Below, one piece after another: positions 18,246-28,500 of a stretch of 54,425 nt of DNA. Below the pieces are notes generated by a model. The model made no database searches, was not told the DNA's origin, and worked only from the letters and a program-made list of their open reading frames with translations. The stretch is from contig NZ_JBFDUZ010000011.1 in assembly GCF_040719145.1 (NCBI RefSeq), forward strand, positions 1 to 54,425, given 5' to 3'. How positions within the stretch are numbered: position 1 is the first letter of the stretch; each line of letters starts with the position of its first letter. Both the position numbers and the translations under genes were made by a program. This stretch comes from Paenibacillus sp. JQZ6Y-1 (GTDB taxonomy: Bacteria > Bacillota > Bacilli > Paenibacillales > Paenibacillaceae).

Positions 18246-19676
18246 ATGAACAACATCAATGCTATTCATACGGGTATACCAGGACTGGACGATATTTTGT
18301 ACGGTGGTATACCGCCAGGGTCTGTAGTGATTTTGGAAGGCGAACCAGGTACCGGTAAAACGACAGTCGGTATGCAATTTCTGGTAGAAGGAGCCACAAA
18401 CTTTGACGAGCCGGGAATCTACATTACCTTTGAAGAACTGCCGGAGCAAATATACGAAGATATGAGAGGGTTCGGATGGGATCTGCGTCAGCTAGAGCAG
18501 GAAAATCGGCTGCGCGTTATTTGTATGGAGCCGGATATTTTACTGGATCAAATGCTACAGCCAGGTGGTATTTTTGAAAGTATGGTCGGTGAGATCGGCT
18601 GCAAACGCGTCGTGATCGATAGTATCAGTCTATTCCGACTGGTGAGCACGGATGAGCAGGTGCGCAACAATGTGTACACCATCCGCAATATTATGCGCAA
18701 GCACTCGCTGACTTCGTTCTTCATTCGCGAATATGGTGAGACTGGCGAATCCAATGTGCCTTTTGAGAATTACATCTGTGATGGTATCGTTCGGCTATCA
18801 CTGAAGCCGCTGATGGAAAAGTACCGCAAGCGCACGATTGAAGTACTCAAGATGCGTGGTACTCGCATTATGGAAGGCGAGCATACGTACAAGTTTCTGA
18901 ACAATGGCGTATACATCGTTCCATCTCTGTCTATGGCGGAGGATAAAATGTTGACCAACGAGACGGAGGTGCTGACTACCGGTATTGCAACGCTGGATGA
19001 GATGCTGGGCGGCGGTATTCCACGCAGCAGCGTCTATATGATCGACACGAACAGCAAAGCCAATTATCGTTATCTGCTGTCTTCTATCTATGCACAGCGC
19101 ATTAAAGACGGCGATTGTACGGTGACAATGATGTCGGGCAATACCTCACTGGATACCTTTGCCGATACGATTGAGCTGTTTGGCGTATCGCTGCGCGAAG
19201 CTGCTGCTCAAGGTAAAGCGTTCTTTATTGAGCATTATCGAAGGGCAGTCGAATCTACGCTAGAGAAGGCGATGATCCGTGTAGATAAGGTGAGTAATGA
19301 GGATTATGCTCAAGTGTTGAATGATCGTCTAGGTCCGATTTTTGAATGTGAGGATACATGTGATCGTCGCTGGTTTGTGTATTATGATCTGAACACCATC
19401 ATTTCCGAACGTGGACGCGAGTTCCTGCTACGTTACTTTGCCGAAGAGATGTCCATGTGGCGCTCGCTGGGTATTACCATTGTCGTACATTGCAATTTTG
19501 CGGAGATTGGACAGGAGACGGCTTCCTTCCTGGAACGGACCTGTAACGGTGTAATCCGAACCTGGGTAGATGGCAATTACCAATACTTGCAGGTTACCAA
19601 ATCCCCTAGTGGTCGCGTATCCGCACCGCACATTATTGCGAACGCAACCGAAGAGCCGTTTGTACAGCTGATATAA
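18246..19676 (+). CDS. KaiC-like tandem-domain ATPase with degenerate second domain
   Basis: The 476-residue protein has two KaiC/RecA-type domains. Domain 1 (about 1-235) is intact: GIPGLDDILYGGIPPGS, Walker A GEPGTGKTT (32-40), the catalytic Glu pair 63-64 (ITFEELPEQ), Walker B VVIDS (122-126), and the KaiC-type KMRGT segment. Domain 2 (about 240-476) begins correctly (TGIATLDEMLGGGIP), but its P-loop is replaced by MIDTNSKANYR, so it should not bind ATP in the usual way. GGAGGGA precedes this ATG; the longer upstream frame has no ribosome site. It is followed by a winged-helix gene after 17 bases and a LuxR regulator, clearly one operon. KaiC-family proteins act as ATP-driven timers or signalling scaffolds; a regulatory role here is inference. 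Confidence 0.9.
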   Translation: MNNINAIHTGIPGLDDILYGGIPPGSVVILEGEPGTGKTTVGMQFLVEGATNFDEPGIYITFEELPEQIYEDMRGFGWDLRQLEQENRLRVICMEPDILLDQMLQPGGIFESMVGEIGCKRVVIDSISLFRLVSTDEQVRNNVYTIRNIMRKHSLTSFFIREYGETGESNVPFENYICDGIVRLSLKPLMEKYRKRTIEVLKMRGTRIMEGEHTYKFLNNGVYIVPSLSMAEDKMLTNETEVLTTGIATLDEMLGGGIPRSSVYMIDTNSKANYRYLLSSIYAQRIKDGDCTVTMMSGNTSLDTFADTIELFGVSLREAAAQGKAFFIEHYRRAVESTLEKAMIRVDKVSNEDYAQVLNDRLGPIFECEDTCDRRWFVYYDLNTIISERGREFLLRYFAEEMSMWRSLGITIVVHCNFAEIGQETASFLERTCNGVIRTWVDGNYQYLQVTKSPSGRVSAPHIIANATEEPFVQLI

Positions 19677-19693
19677 GGAGGGATTGGAACCGT

Positions 19694-19945
19694 ATGGTAG
19701 CAGAAAGTGATGTAATTACTTTGCAAATGGAATGCACGCTATTTTTTGAAAACAATCCGTATGCGATTGAGACAAGCAGCGGCCTGTCCAAGAGGCTGGG
19801 CCGCAGTCAACAGGTTACTGAGCGAGCATTGAATCGTCTGGCGGAGATGGCTATCCTGGAGAAAAATGGGGATGGTGTGCGTGCCATTTACCGTTACAAG
19901 GCTCCTTATATTCAGACAGAAGTGGATTTGAACGCCTATGATTGA
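19694..19945 (+). CDS. Small winged-helix DNA-binding protein
   Basis: The 83-residue product has a winged-helix pattern: helix 1 (TLQMECTLFFENNPY), helix 2 (GLSKRLGRS), recognition helix (QQVTERALNRLAEMAILE) and wing (KNGDGVRAIYRYK). There is nothing else in the protein, so it probably works as a dimer or as a partner of its neighbours. AAGGAGG lies 11 bases before the ATG. Its end overlaps the next gene by eight bases, implying coupled translation and fixed stoichiometry with the LuxR regulator. The call rests on the helix pattern, not on a named family. Confidence 0.75.
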   Translation: MVAESDVITLQMECTLFFENNPYAIETSSGLSKRLGRSQQVTERALNRLAEMAILEKNGDGVRAIYRYKAPYIQTEVDLNAYD

Positions 19946-22160
19946 AACATACATGCTAAATGATATCCGCGATATATGCCAGGAGCTTCAAGATACTTAC
20001 GCTCAATTGACCGAGCTGCTCATTTTTATAACCGATCATGAAGGGCGGATTATTACGGCACCTTCGCATTTGCGGAGTAGTTCGGTATTTGAGCAATATG
20101 CCGGTGAGCTAAATGAAATGTTCCGTCAGGAAATTGAAAAGCTGCACGGTGCGAAACATACGATTTTGTCGGATCAATGGATACCGGGTGTGCGGTGGTT
20201 GATCTCGCCGATTGCCTTTGACCAGCCGCTGACCGGGTTATTTGTGTGGGCGGGGATTCTGATTCAAACAGGTACGCGCCAAGGCATACTATCACATCCG
20301 AACTTTGTGCAGCCGCCAAATGATGTGCCTGTCGGATTCTTTGAGGCGATTCAGGATTGGATTCGCAATGTACCGGAAACGACGCCGGAGCAGGAAGTAT
20401 TCAAGCGTGAGAAAATTACAAAGCTTGCGCATGCACTGTCATTGATTCTCAAGTCCAGCTACAAGGAGAAGCGTCTGACGGACCGATTGGTCGCGTTGAA
20501 CGATACGCTATCTTCTGAAATGAATGCCTCGCATCCGATTGAGGAGATTACGCGTGCTGTGCTGTCAACGAGTGATCTGGCGGATGTATTCGGCTTTGCA
20601 CTGCGTACGGGTCCAGGCAAGTATACGATCATCAACAGTATTGGACCATCATCTGCCGAGCTGAATGGAGCGGTTTTCCATGAGGGAGAAGGGTTTCTAG
20701 GGCAGGCGGTATTGAGTGCACAGCCGACGCGCTGGAACAACGTAGATCGTGATCCGCGTAGCAACTTTTTCCTGCAAAAGGGTGTACCGCAGGTACATGA
20801 AGTGCAAGGCTTCCCGATTCGTTACGATGATGAGGTGTACGGATTGCTATTTGGCGTGAGCTTCAAGGAGCGCTCCGTACCGGGTCTTCATTTCCAATTT
20901 GAAGAAACCATGATCTCGCTGATGGGCTGGTATATTGCCAACCATCTGACCTATGAAAAGATGGAAAAGCAGCTACAGCGCTTCAAACCGTTGATTGAGC
21001 TGTCACGTCTGATCGTGTCTGTGCAGGATGCGCAGCGCGTCATGTTCATGCTGGTTGATATGAGTCTGAATCTAGTATGGAATCCGTCGGCATCCATCGT
21101 CGTTCATCGTACATCCGAAGACGGCAAAATTCAGATGGTTGCGCGCGGGATGCAAAGTCCCAATGGCGAAACGTATGCCAAGGATATTGCTCGACGTTAT
21201 TTGGAAGGTAGCGATAATCCGTCAGCCAACTCTTACATCAATAACAACACTCCCTTCTCACTGATGCTGGAATATCCGATCGTATATGGCAATCGTGTCC
21301 GTGCGGTGCTGGCGGTAGCGGTTAGTGATGAGCAGGAAGGCGAGGAGTGTCGCGAGATTCTGTCTGCACTTGCCATGATGGGCAGTGTAGTTATGAAATC
21401 GGTTTACGACCGTCAGCAGTATATGTCCAACAGCAATCGATTTGCACAGATTCTGCATGAATCGATTCGGGAATGGAATATGGCACTGTATCAGTTGACC
21501 GCAGATGCGCGGAAAATTGTGCAGGAATTTGCCGTATGGGGCGGCGTAACGAAGGATGAAGCCGATGTGATCGGTCGTGCCTGTGTGATGTCGTATTCTG
21601 ATCCGAATATGTTGCGCAGCTTCCCGCATCTATTCCAGCAGGAAGCCGAGATGATCGAGGATTACAAACGTATTCAGGACGCGCAATCTGTGCCTTCTGG
21701 CACTACCTATTCCAAAGGGGGACAGATTATGTCGTTAGCATTCGCGATTGCAGCAGCAGGCGATCACGATATGCGTGTAGTGAATGATCTGCCAGTTAGT
21801 GGTATCGACCAAGGGTTGGTTAGCCAGTTCCGTTTGTTTGTATTGAGCCGTCATACGCTAGAAACAGAGATCAATCTGGTCGAGGAAAAGCCAGCTACTG
21901 CCAATTCGCCTGCCAGAACGTCGTCCGAAGGTGCCGAAGGACGCGGTCTGGAAGCAATCGTCAAGCAATTCGGCTTGTCTCCGCGTGAGAAGGAAGTATT
22001 GGAGCTGGTTGTGAAGGCGTCTAGTAATAAAGAGATTGCAGCGACTCTGTTTATTAGTGAACATACGGTTAAAAACCATTTGACCAATATTTTCAATAAA
22101 ATGGGTGTCAGTGACCGTGCGCAGGCGATTGCTGCGGTATTTAACAAAAGTATTGGTTAA
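19938..22160 (+). CDS. GAF-domain LuxR family transcriptional regulator
   Basis: The 740-residue protein combines sensory domains with DNA binding. Residues about 5-120 resemble a PocR-type ligand domain (LQDTYAQLTELLIFITDHEGR). Residues about 190-340 form a GAF domain (EGFLGQAVLSAQPTRW, FPIRYDDEVYGLLFG). A second GAF-like region follows (about 350-490; ASIVVHRTSED, MLEYPIVYGNRVRAVLAVAV). The C-terminus (about 672-740) is a full LuxR helix-turn-helix: LSPREKEVLELVVKASSNKEIA, then SEHTVKNHLTNIFNKMGV. It overlaps the preceding winged-helix gene by eight bases. A strong terminator follows, so the giant surface gene has its own promoter. The likely target is a neighbouring gene, but no operator was identified. 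Confidence 0.9.
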   Translation: MIETYMLNDIRDICQELQDTYAQLTELLIFITDHEGRIITAPSHLRSSSVFEQYAGELNEMFRQEIEKLHGAKHTILSDQWIPGVRWLISPIAFDQPLTGLFVWAGILIQTGTRQGILSHPNFVQPPNDVPVGFFEAIQDWIRNVPETTPEQEVFKREKITKLAHALSLILKSSYKEKRLTDRLVALNDTLSSEMNASHPIEEITRAVLSTSDLADVFGFALRTGPGKYTIINSIGPSSAELNGAVFHEGEGFLGQAVLSAQPTRWNNVDRDPRSNFFLQKGVPQVHEVQGFPIRYDDEVYGLLFGVSFKERSVPGLHFQFEETMISLMGWYIANHLTYEKMEKQLQRFKPLIELSRLIVSVQDAQRVMFMLVDMSLNLVWNPSASIVVHRTSEDGKIQMVARGMQSPNGETYAKDIARRYLEGSDNPSANSYINNNTPFSLMLEYPIVYGNRVRAVLAVAVSDEQEGEECREILSALAMMGSVVMKSVYDRQQYMSNSNRFAQILHESIREWNMALYQLTADARKIVQEFAVWGGVTKDEADVIGRACVMSYSDPNMLRSFPHLFQQEAEMIEDYKRIQDAQSVPSGTTYSKGGQIMSLAFAIAAAGDHDMRVVNDLPVSGIDQGLVSQFRLFVLSRHTLETEINLVEEKPATANSPARTSSEGAEGRGLEAIVKQFGLSPREKEVLELVVKASSNKEIAATLFISEHTVKNHLTNIFNKMGVSDRAQAIAAVFNKSIG

Positions 22161-22314
22161 CAGCGTAGCCCTTGATTGAACACTTGTTCTATCTGAGAAT
22201 GAGAGGAAGAATGAGAAAAGGCTTAGAAATGAACGCAAAGCAGCGGGATTGAGTCTTTTGCATAGGTTATATGTCTCATTTACGTGAATATTTGATCCTA
22301 TATGGAAATATAGT

Positions 22315-22358
22315 AAAAAGATCACCTTATTTTTTATAAATAAGGTGATCTTTTTTTA
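22315..22358 (+). terminator. Terminator of the KaiC/LuxR operon
   Basis: AAAAAGATCACCTTAT pairs perfectly with ATAAGGTGATCTTTTT, and seven T residues follow. The rest of 22161-22546 is AT-rich leader of the next gene with no other supported feature. Confidence 0.9.
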
Positions 22359-22546
22359 CTTTACTGGCGAAAAAAGGAATAAAGGGGGTAATATACATTA
22401 TTAATACTAAAATAGGAAAATAAGGCTATTAATTAAACAACTGTTTTGAGAGACAATGGGGATATGAGTTTCCTAGATTTTCCCAAACCGTCAACCCGTC
22501 GACCCAGTCACAATTACCCACAACAATCATTAAAGGGGCGAAAGAG

Positions 22547-25500
22547 ATGAGAAAAAAGGGGTATTCGCTGTTTATTATTTTCCTAATCTTCAGTATGGTG
22601 ATCGTAAACTTCCCCGGTCACGCAAGTGCTGCAGGTGCACTTCGAATCACATCACTTAACGGACAGAATGTAGCTGGTCAGACGACAACGCTGACTATCA
22701 GCTATGAACCGGGTATTCAATTAAATCTGATCGGAAGTATGGTGTTTGAACTTCCGGCAGGGATCACCGCTGTGGCTGGCGATGAATTTAACGGCACAGC
22801 AATTCCAGCGAGTATGATTACCAACAGTGGTAGAACGATTACTTTAAGCGGCACGCTCTTACTTAATCTACTTGCCAACGATACATTAACGCTTAAAACA
22901 AAAACGCTCCCCGCTGCAGGCACATACACTATTACAGCGTATACCAAAAGTACCCTCAATGTGACAATTGGCGAATCGACGCAACAGAACACATTTACCG
23001 TTCTGGCAGCAACACCTGCGCCAACTAGCTCGCAAATTAGCGTCTCCAATCAAATGTCCGGTACATCCACAATCACCGTAACCGGGCAAAATCCTACCGA
23101 TCTTATTACTGTATATAATGCTAGCAATCAAGTGCTTGGTACAGCAACCGTAAATGCCGGAGGCACGGCAGTTGTTTCGGCTACGCTTACACCGACAGGT
23201 GGCACCATTGGCGTAACTGCCAAACGTGGTACAGCGGAAAGTACACGTACCAGTGTGACGTATAGCGCAGCGGTATTAAGCGCTGTTCCATCCTCCAGTA
23301 TCAACGTACAAAATAACTACGGCAATAGCGATACGATTACCGTATCTGATATTAGTGCTGGCGATCTCGTGACGGTCTATGCCTCTGGCACATCGATCGG
23401 CACAGCAACTGCCAATAGCAGCGGTGTGGCTACAGTCACTGCCCCTTTGACTGCAACCGGCGGCACCGTTAATGTTACCCGTACGCGCAGCGGTGTGGAA
23501 AGCGCCTCCACTGCTGTTACCTATGGCGCAGAAACAGTTCCTCCTATTGCTTCTGCGAATGTTTCGATTGCCAATTCGTATGGTGGTACATCCACAGTCA
23601 CTGTCAACAATTTGAAAGTCGGCTCTATTGTTACTGTTTCTTCAGGAGCGACTGTACTTGCTACAGGTACAGCGACATCGGCAACGCTGGTGTTGCCGGT
23701 TGTATTGGATGCGACTGGCGGCAGTTTGAATGTCAGTGTCAAAGAAGGATTGCTGCAAAGCGCCACTACGACGCTCACCTATCCTTCCATTACTGTTCCT
23801 GCTATTGCCTCTGCCAATATTCAGGTGAATAACAATTCCGGCAATGCCGATACGGTGTCGATTACTGGTCAGGTTGCTGGCGATGTAATCACTGTATATG
23901 ACGGAAGTGGTGTGCTGGGTACAGGCACAGTCAATGCACAAGGCAGCGTGAGTGTGCCGGTCACATTGACTCCGCTCGGCGGCTCTATCAATGTGAGTGT
24001 GAAGCATAATGAAGTGGAAAGCCCGGCGACCGCAGTTGCCTATCTGGCTGAAGTAGTTACTCCACTGCTCAGCAACCAGATTTCGCTAGGCAGTATTGTT
24101 AACGGTCAGATCGTTGTCACTGTGAATGGGTTGACAGCAGGCGATTTGATTCGAGTATATGGAGCGGGAGAAGTATTGGGAACTGCAACTGCTACAGCAA
24201 CTGGTTCAGTCGCTATTCCCGTTCGAGCCAATGCACAAGGCGGAAGCTTGAATGTGAGCTTGACGCGCAATGGTATCGAGAGTTTGGCTACTTCGGCAAT
24301 GTATGGTTCTATCGTTGTCGATCCGGTATTGATTGGCGATGTAACGATCACCAACAATGCGGGTGACAGCGACACCGTAGTTGTAAGAAATCAGACGGCA
24401 GGCAATATTGTGACTGCTTATGCAGGTGGTAGTGTACTTGGTACAGGTACAGTTGCCAGCAATGGTACAGCTACCGTTAATGTAAAATTAAATCCACTTG
24501 GCGGTAGTGTAAGTGTCAGTATTACCAGTCAGGGTGTAGAAAGTGCTGTCCTGCCTGTGGCATACGTGGCTGAAGTGGTGCCGCCGTTAACGGCAGCAAG
24601 CATCAATGTCAAAAACAATTCGGGTAATGATGATACCGTATCCGTCAGCGGTTTGACGAGCGGTGACGTAATCAAAGTATACGGAAATGCCACGCTGCTT
24701 GGTACAGAAACCGTAGCCGCAGGCTCCGCTAGTGTTAGTGTTCCAGTCACGCTGATTCCGGTTGGCGGCAGTGTGAGTGTAACATTGACACGCAACGGTG
24801 TAGAAAGTGTACCAACGCTGACGGCGTATGTGGCGGAAGTCGTCAATGCGATTCCAGCTGAACGTATTACAGTTACGACAGCTATTGGCGCATCCGCTAG
24901 TGTTGCAGTTGATCAATTGCAGGAAGGCGATATTGTCAATGTATATGCAGACGGTACGCTGCTGAGTACCGGTACAGCGAATGCACAAGGAGATGTACAG
25001 CTGGAAGTCTCCCTTTCTTCCAATGGCGGTATGGTCAGTGTCACTTTAGTTCGTAATGGCATTGAAAGTGTGCCGACACTTGTCAATTATGATGCGTTGC
25101 TTGTTCCATCCATTGTGGCGCAAAATGTAAATCCACAAAATAACTATGGAGATGAGGACATTGTAACAGTAACCGAAGCGAGCGAAGGGATGGAAGTTAT
25201 CGTGTATGGCGATGACGATACCGTTCTTGGCACGGCAACCGTTCCAGCCTCACTTCAGGTTTCCATTTCGGCAACTCTCATTCCAACAGGCGGTACAATC
25301 TACGTGTCTCAACGCTATTTGGGTATTGAAAGTGACAAAGTGGCTGTGCAGTATGCGGCAGAAGTAGTACCGCCGATTCCTGCCAATTTGATCACCATTA
25401 ACAATATTTCGGGTACGCAAGATACCGTTGGATTTACGTCGCTTGTTGCTGGCGATCTGATTACGATTTATGAGAACGGTGCTGTGCTGGATACCGGTAC

Positions 25501-28500
25501 AGTGGCGGCAAATGGTACGCTTTCCCTTGCTGTAAAACTGCAAGCACAGGGGGGCATACTATCGATTACACGTACGCACAATACGATTCAAAGTGCAGCT
25601 ACTATAGTCAATTATGATGCCGAGCCGGGTCCTATACTGAATGCAGACAGCATCAGTTTGGTTAACAACACCGGTAATAATGATAGTGCATCAGTGAAAG
25701 GCTTGCAGCCGGGCGATACGATCCGTATCTTGGGAGCGGACGACACTGTTCTGGGTACAGCGATTGCCGATAGTACGGGAACAGTCAACTTCCAGCTGCA
25801 GTTACTGCCAGCAGGCGGTGTCGCTTCGGTAATTCTGATTCGCGCTCAACTGGAAAGTACGCCGGTACCGGTAACCTATCCAGCAGAGCCAGCAGCGCCG
25901 ATTGATTCGCCACAAGCGGCAGTAGATAGCATTCAAGGTGATCAAGGAACGATCACCGTAACCGGCATGCAGGCGGGTACGGATGCTAGAGTGTACGATC
26001 AGGATGATGCGTTGCTTGGTAATGCTACAGCAGATGGCGGCGGCAAAGCTGTCGTTACGTTCAAATTCCTGAAAGCACAGGGCAAACTGTTTATTCGTGT
26101 ACTGGCAAATGGTACAGAAACAACTATTAGTACGTTTGACTATCAAAATGTAGTGATTGAACCTGCACCAGATACCACGCAGGCAGTACTGACAGACATT
26201 GTAGGCGCTCAAGGCACCGTAACAATTACTGGTGCACAAGCAGGTGACGTACTGAAAGTGTACGGACCAAATGGCAATGTACTCGGCACAGCTATAGCGG
26301 ATAGTCTCGGTGGTGCGCTGATTACCTTTACATTCCCAACGGCTGACGGTCAATTGGTCGTAACATCGACTCGTACCGGTGGTAACGGGGAGAATGAGGT
26401 GACAACGCTGGATTATAGCGGTGTGGATATTCCAGCCATTCCGCAGCCAATCGCAGCCTTGACTAATATTACTGGCAATCAAGGTACCGTAACCGCCAGC
26501 AATCTGGCAGCGGGACAAACAGTGACGGTCTATGACGACAACAATGCGGTGCTGGGTACAGCAACAGCGGGAGCAAACGGCGAAGCGATTGTTGCCTTTG
26601 TCTTCCCAACAACCGACGGAACATTGACGGTTGTAGCCAACATTAACGGAACAGATACAGAGATTGCGTCGCTACCATACAGTGCAATCCAGATTCCGAC
26701 AACGCCTTCGCCACAAGCGGCACTGGGCAATATTAATGGTAATCAGGGTGTTGTTACTGTTACCGGCGCAGCTGCTGGACAAACAGTACGTGTATATGGA
26801 GCGGACAATGTACAACTGGCAGAAGTGACCGCAGATGGTAACGGCGCAGCCGTTCTGCCACTCATCTTCACCACAGCCGACGGTACACTCTCTGTACGTA
26901 CAGTTAGTAATGGCGTGGAAACGGAAATTAGCACTTTGCCATACAGCGACATTGATCTACCAACTGTAGATCCGGCAGCTGTCATCAGCGATATCAACGG
27001 AGCAGCCGGAACGGTAACCGTAACGGATGCACAACCGGGCGATATTGTAAAAGTATATGGTCCGAACAATACCGTACTGGGTACTGCTACAGCAAACGGT
27101 ACAGGTACAGCAGTGATCGACTTTACCTTTACCACAGCAGATGGCACGTTGACTGTCACCTATACACGCGGTGGTACTGAAACGGAGATTACAACCTTGC
27201 CGTACAGTGGCGTAGATATTCCAGCTACTCCGCAGCCAATCGCAGCATTGACCAACATTAGTGGTAATCAAGGTACGGTCACTGCTAGCAATTTGACTGC
27301 TGGACAAACAGTGACAGTCTATGACGACAACAATGCGGTGCTGGGAACAGCAACAGCGGGAACAAACGGTGAAGCGATTATCGCTTTTGTCTTCCCAACG
27401 ACTGACGGCACATTGACCGTTGTCGCCACTATCAATGGAACAGATACAGAGATTGCGACACTGCCGTACAGTGGCATCGACATTCCAGCGACACCAACAC
27501 CGGAAGCAGCACTGGGTAACATCGATGGCGACCAAGGTGTTGTCACCGTAACAGGCGTGACTGCGGGGCAAACGGTTCGTGTCTATAGCGATGCGAATGT
27601 ACAACTGGCAGAACTGACCGCAGATGGCAATGGAGCAGCGGTGTTACCAGTCACTCTTCCGGGAACCAGCGGTGAGTTGTCGATTCGTACAGTTAGCAAT
27701 GGAACCGAAACGGAGATCGCGGTTCTACCATACAGCGGTATCACACCACCAACACCGACACCAGCAGCCGTTATTAGTGATATTAACGGAGCAGCCGGAA
27801 CGGTAACCGTAACAGATGCACAACCGGGCGATATTGTAAAAGTATACGGTCCGAACAATACCGTACTGGGTACTGCTACAGCGAACGGTACAGGTACAGC
27901 CGTGATCGACTTTACCTTTACCACAGCAGATGGCACGTTGACCGTTACGTATACTCGTGGCGGAACGGAAGCCGAGATTACAACGTTGCCGTACAGTGGC
28001 GTAGATATTCCAGCCACTCCGCAGCCAATCGCAGCATTGACCAACATTAGTGGCGATCAAGGTACGGTCACTGCTAGCAATTTGACTGCTGGACAAACAG
28101 TGACAGTCTACGACGATAACAATGCAGTGCTGGGAACAGCAACAGCGGGAACAAACGGTGAAGCGATTATCGCCTTTGTCTTCCCAACAACTGACGGAAC
28201 ATTGACCGTTGTCGCCACTATCAATGGAACAGATACAGAGATTGCGACACTGCCGTACAGCGGCATCGACATTCCAGCAACGCCGACACCGGAAGCGGCA
28301 CTGGGTAACATTGATGGCGACCAAGGTGTTGTCACCGTAACAGGCGTGACTGCGGGGCAAACGGTTCGTGTCTACAGCGATGCGAATGTACAACTGGCAG
28401 AACTGACCGCAGATGGCAATGGAGCAGCGGTGTTACCAGTCACTCTTCCGGGAACCAGCGGTGAGTTGTCGATTCGTACAGTTAGCAATGGAACCGAAAC

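Noticed and set aside
25802..26518. Long minus-strand frames opposite the giant repeat gene (also near 27725-28393 and 28514-29182)
   Set aside because: They mirror the coding repeat on the opposite strand; codon pattern and Cys/Arg-rich products show they are shadows.
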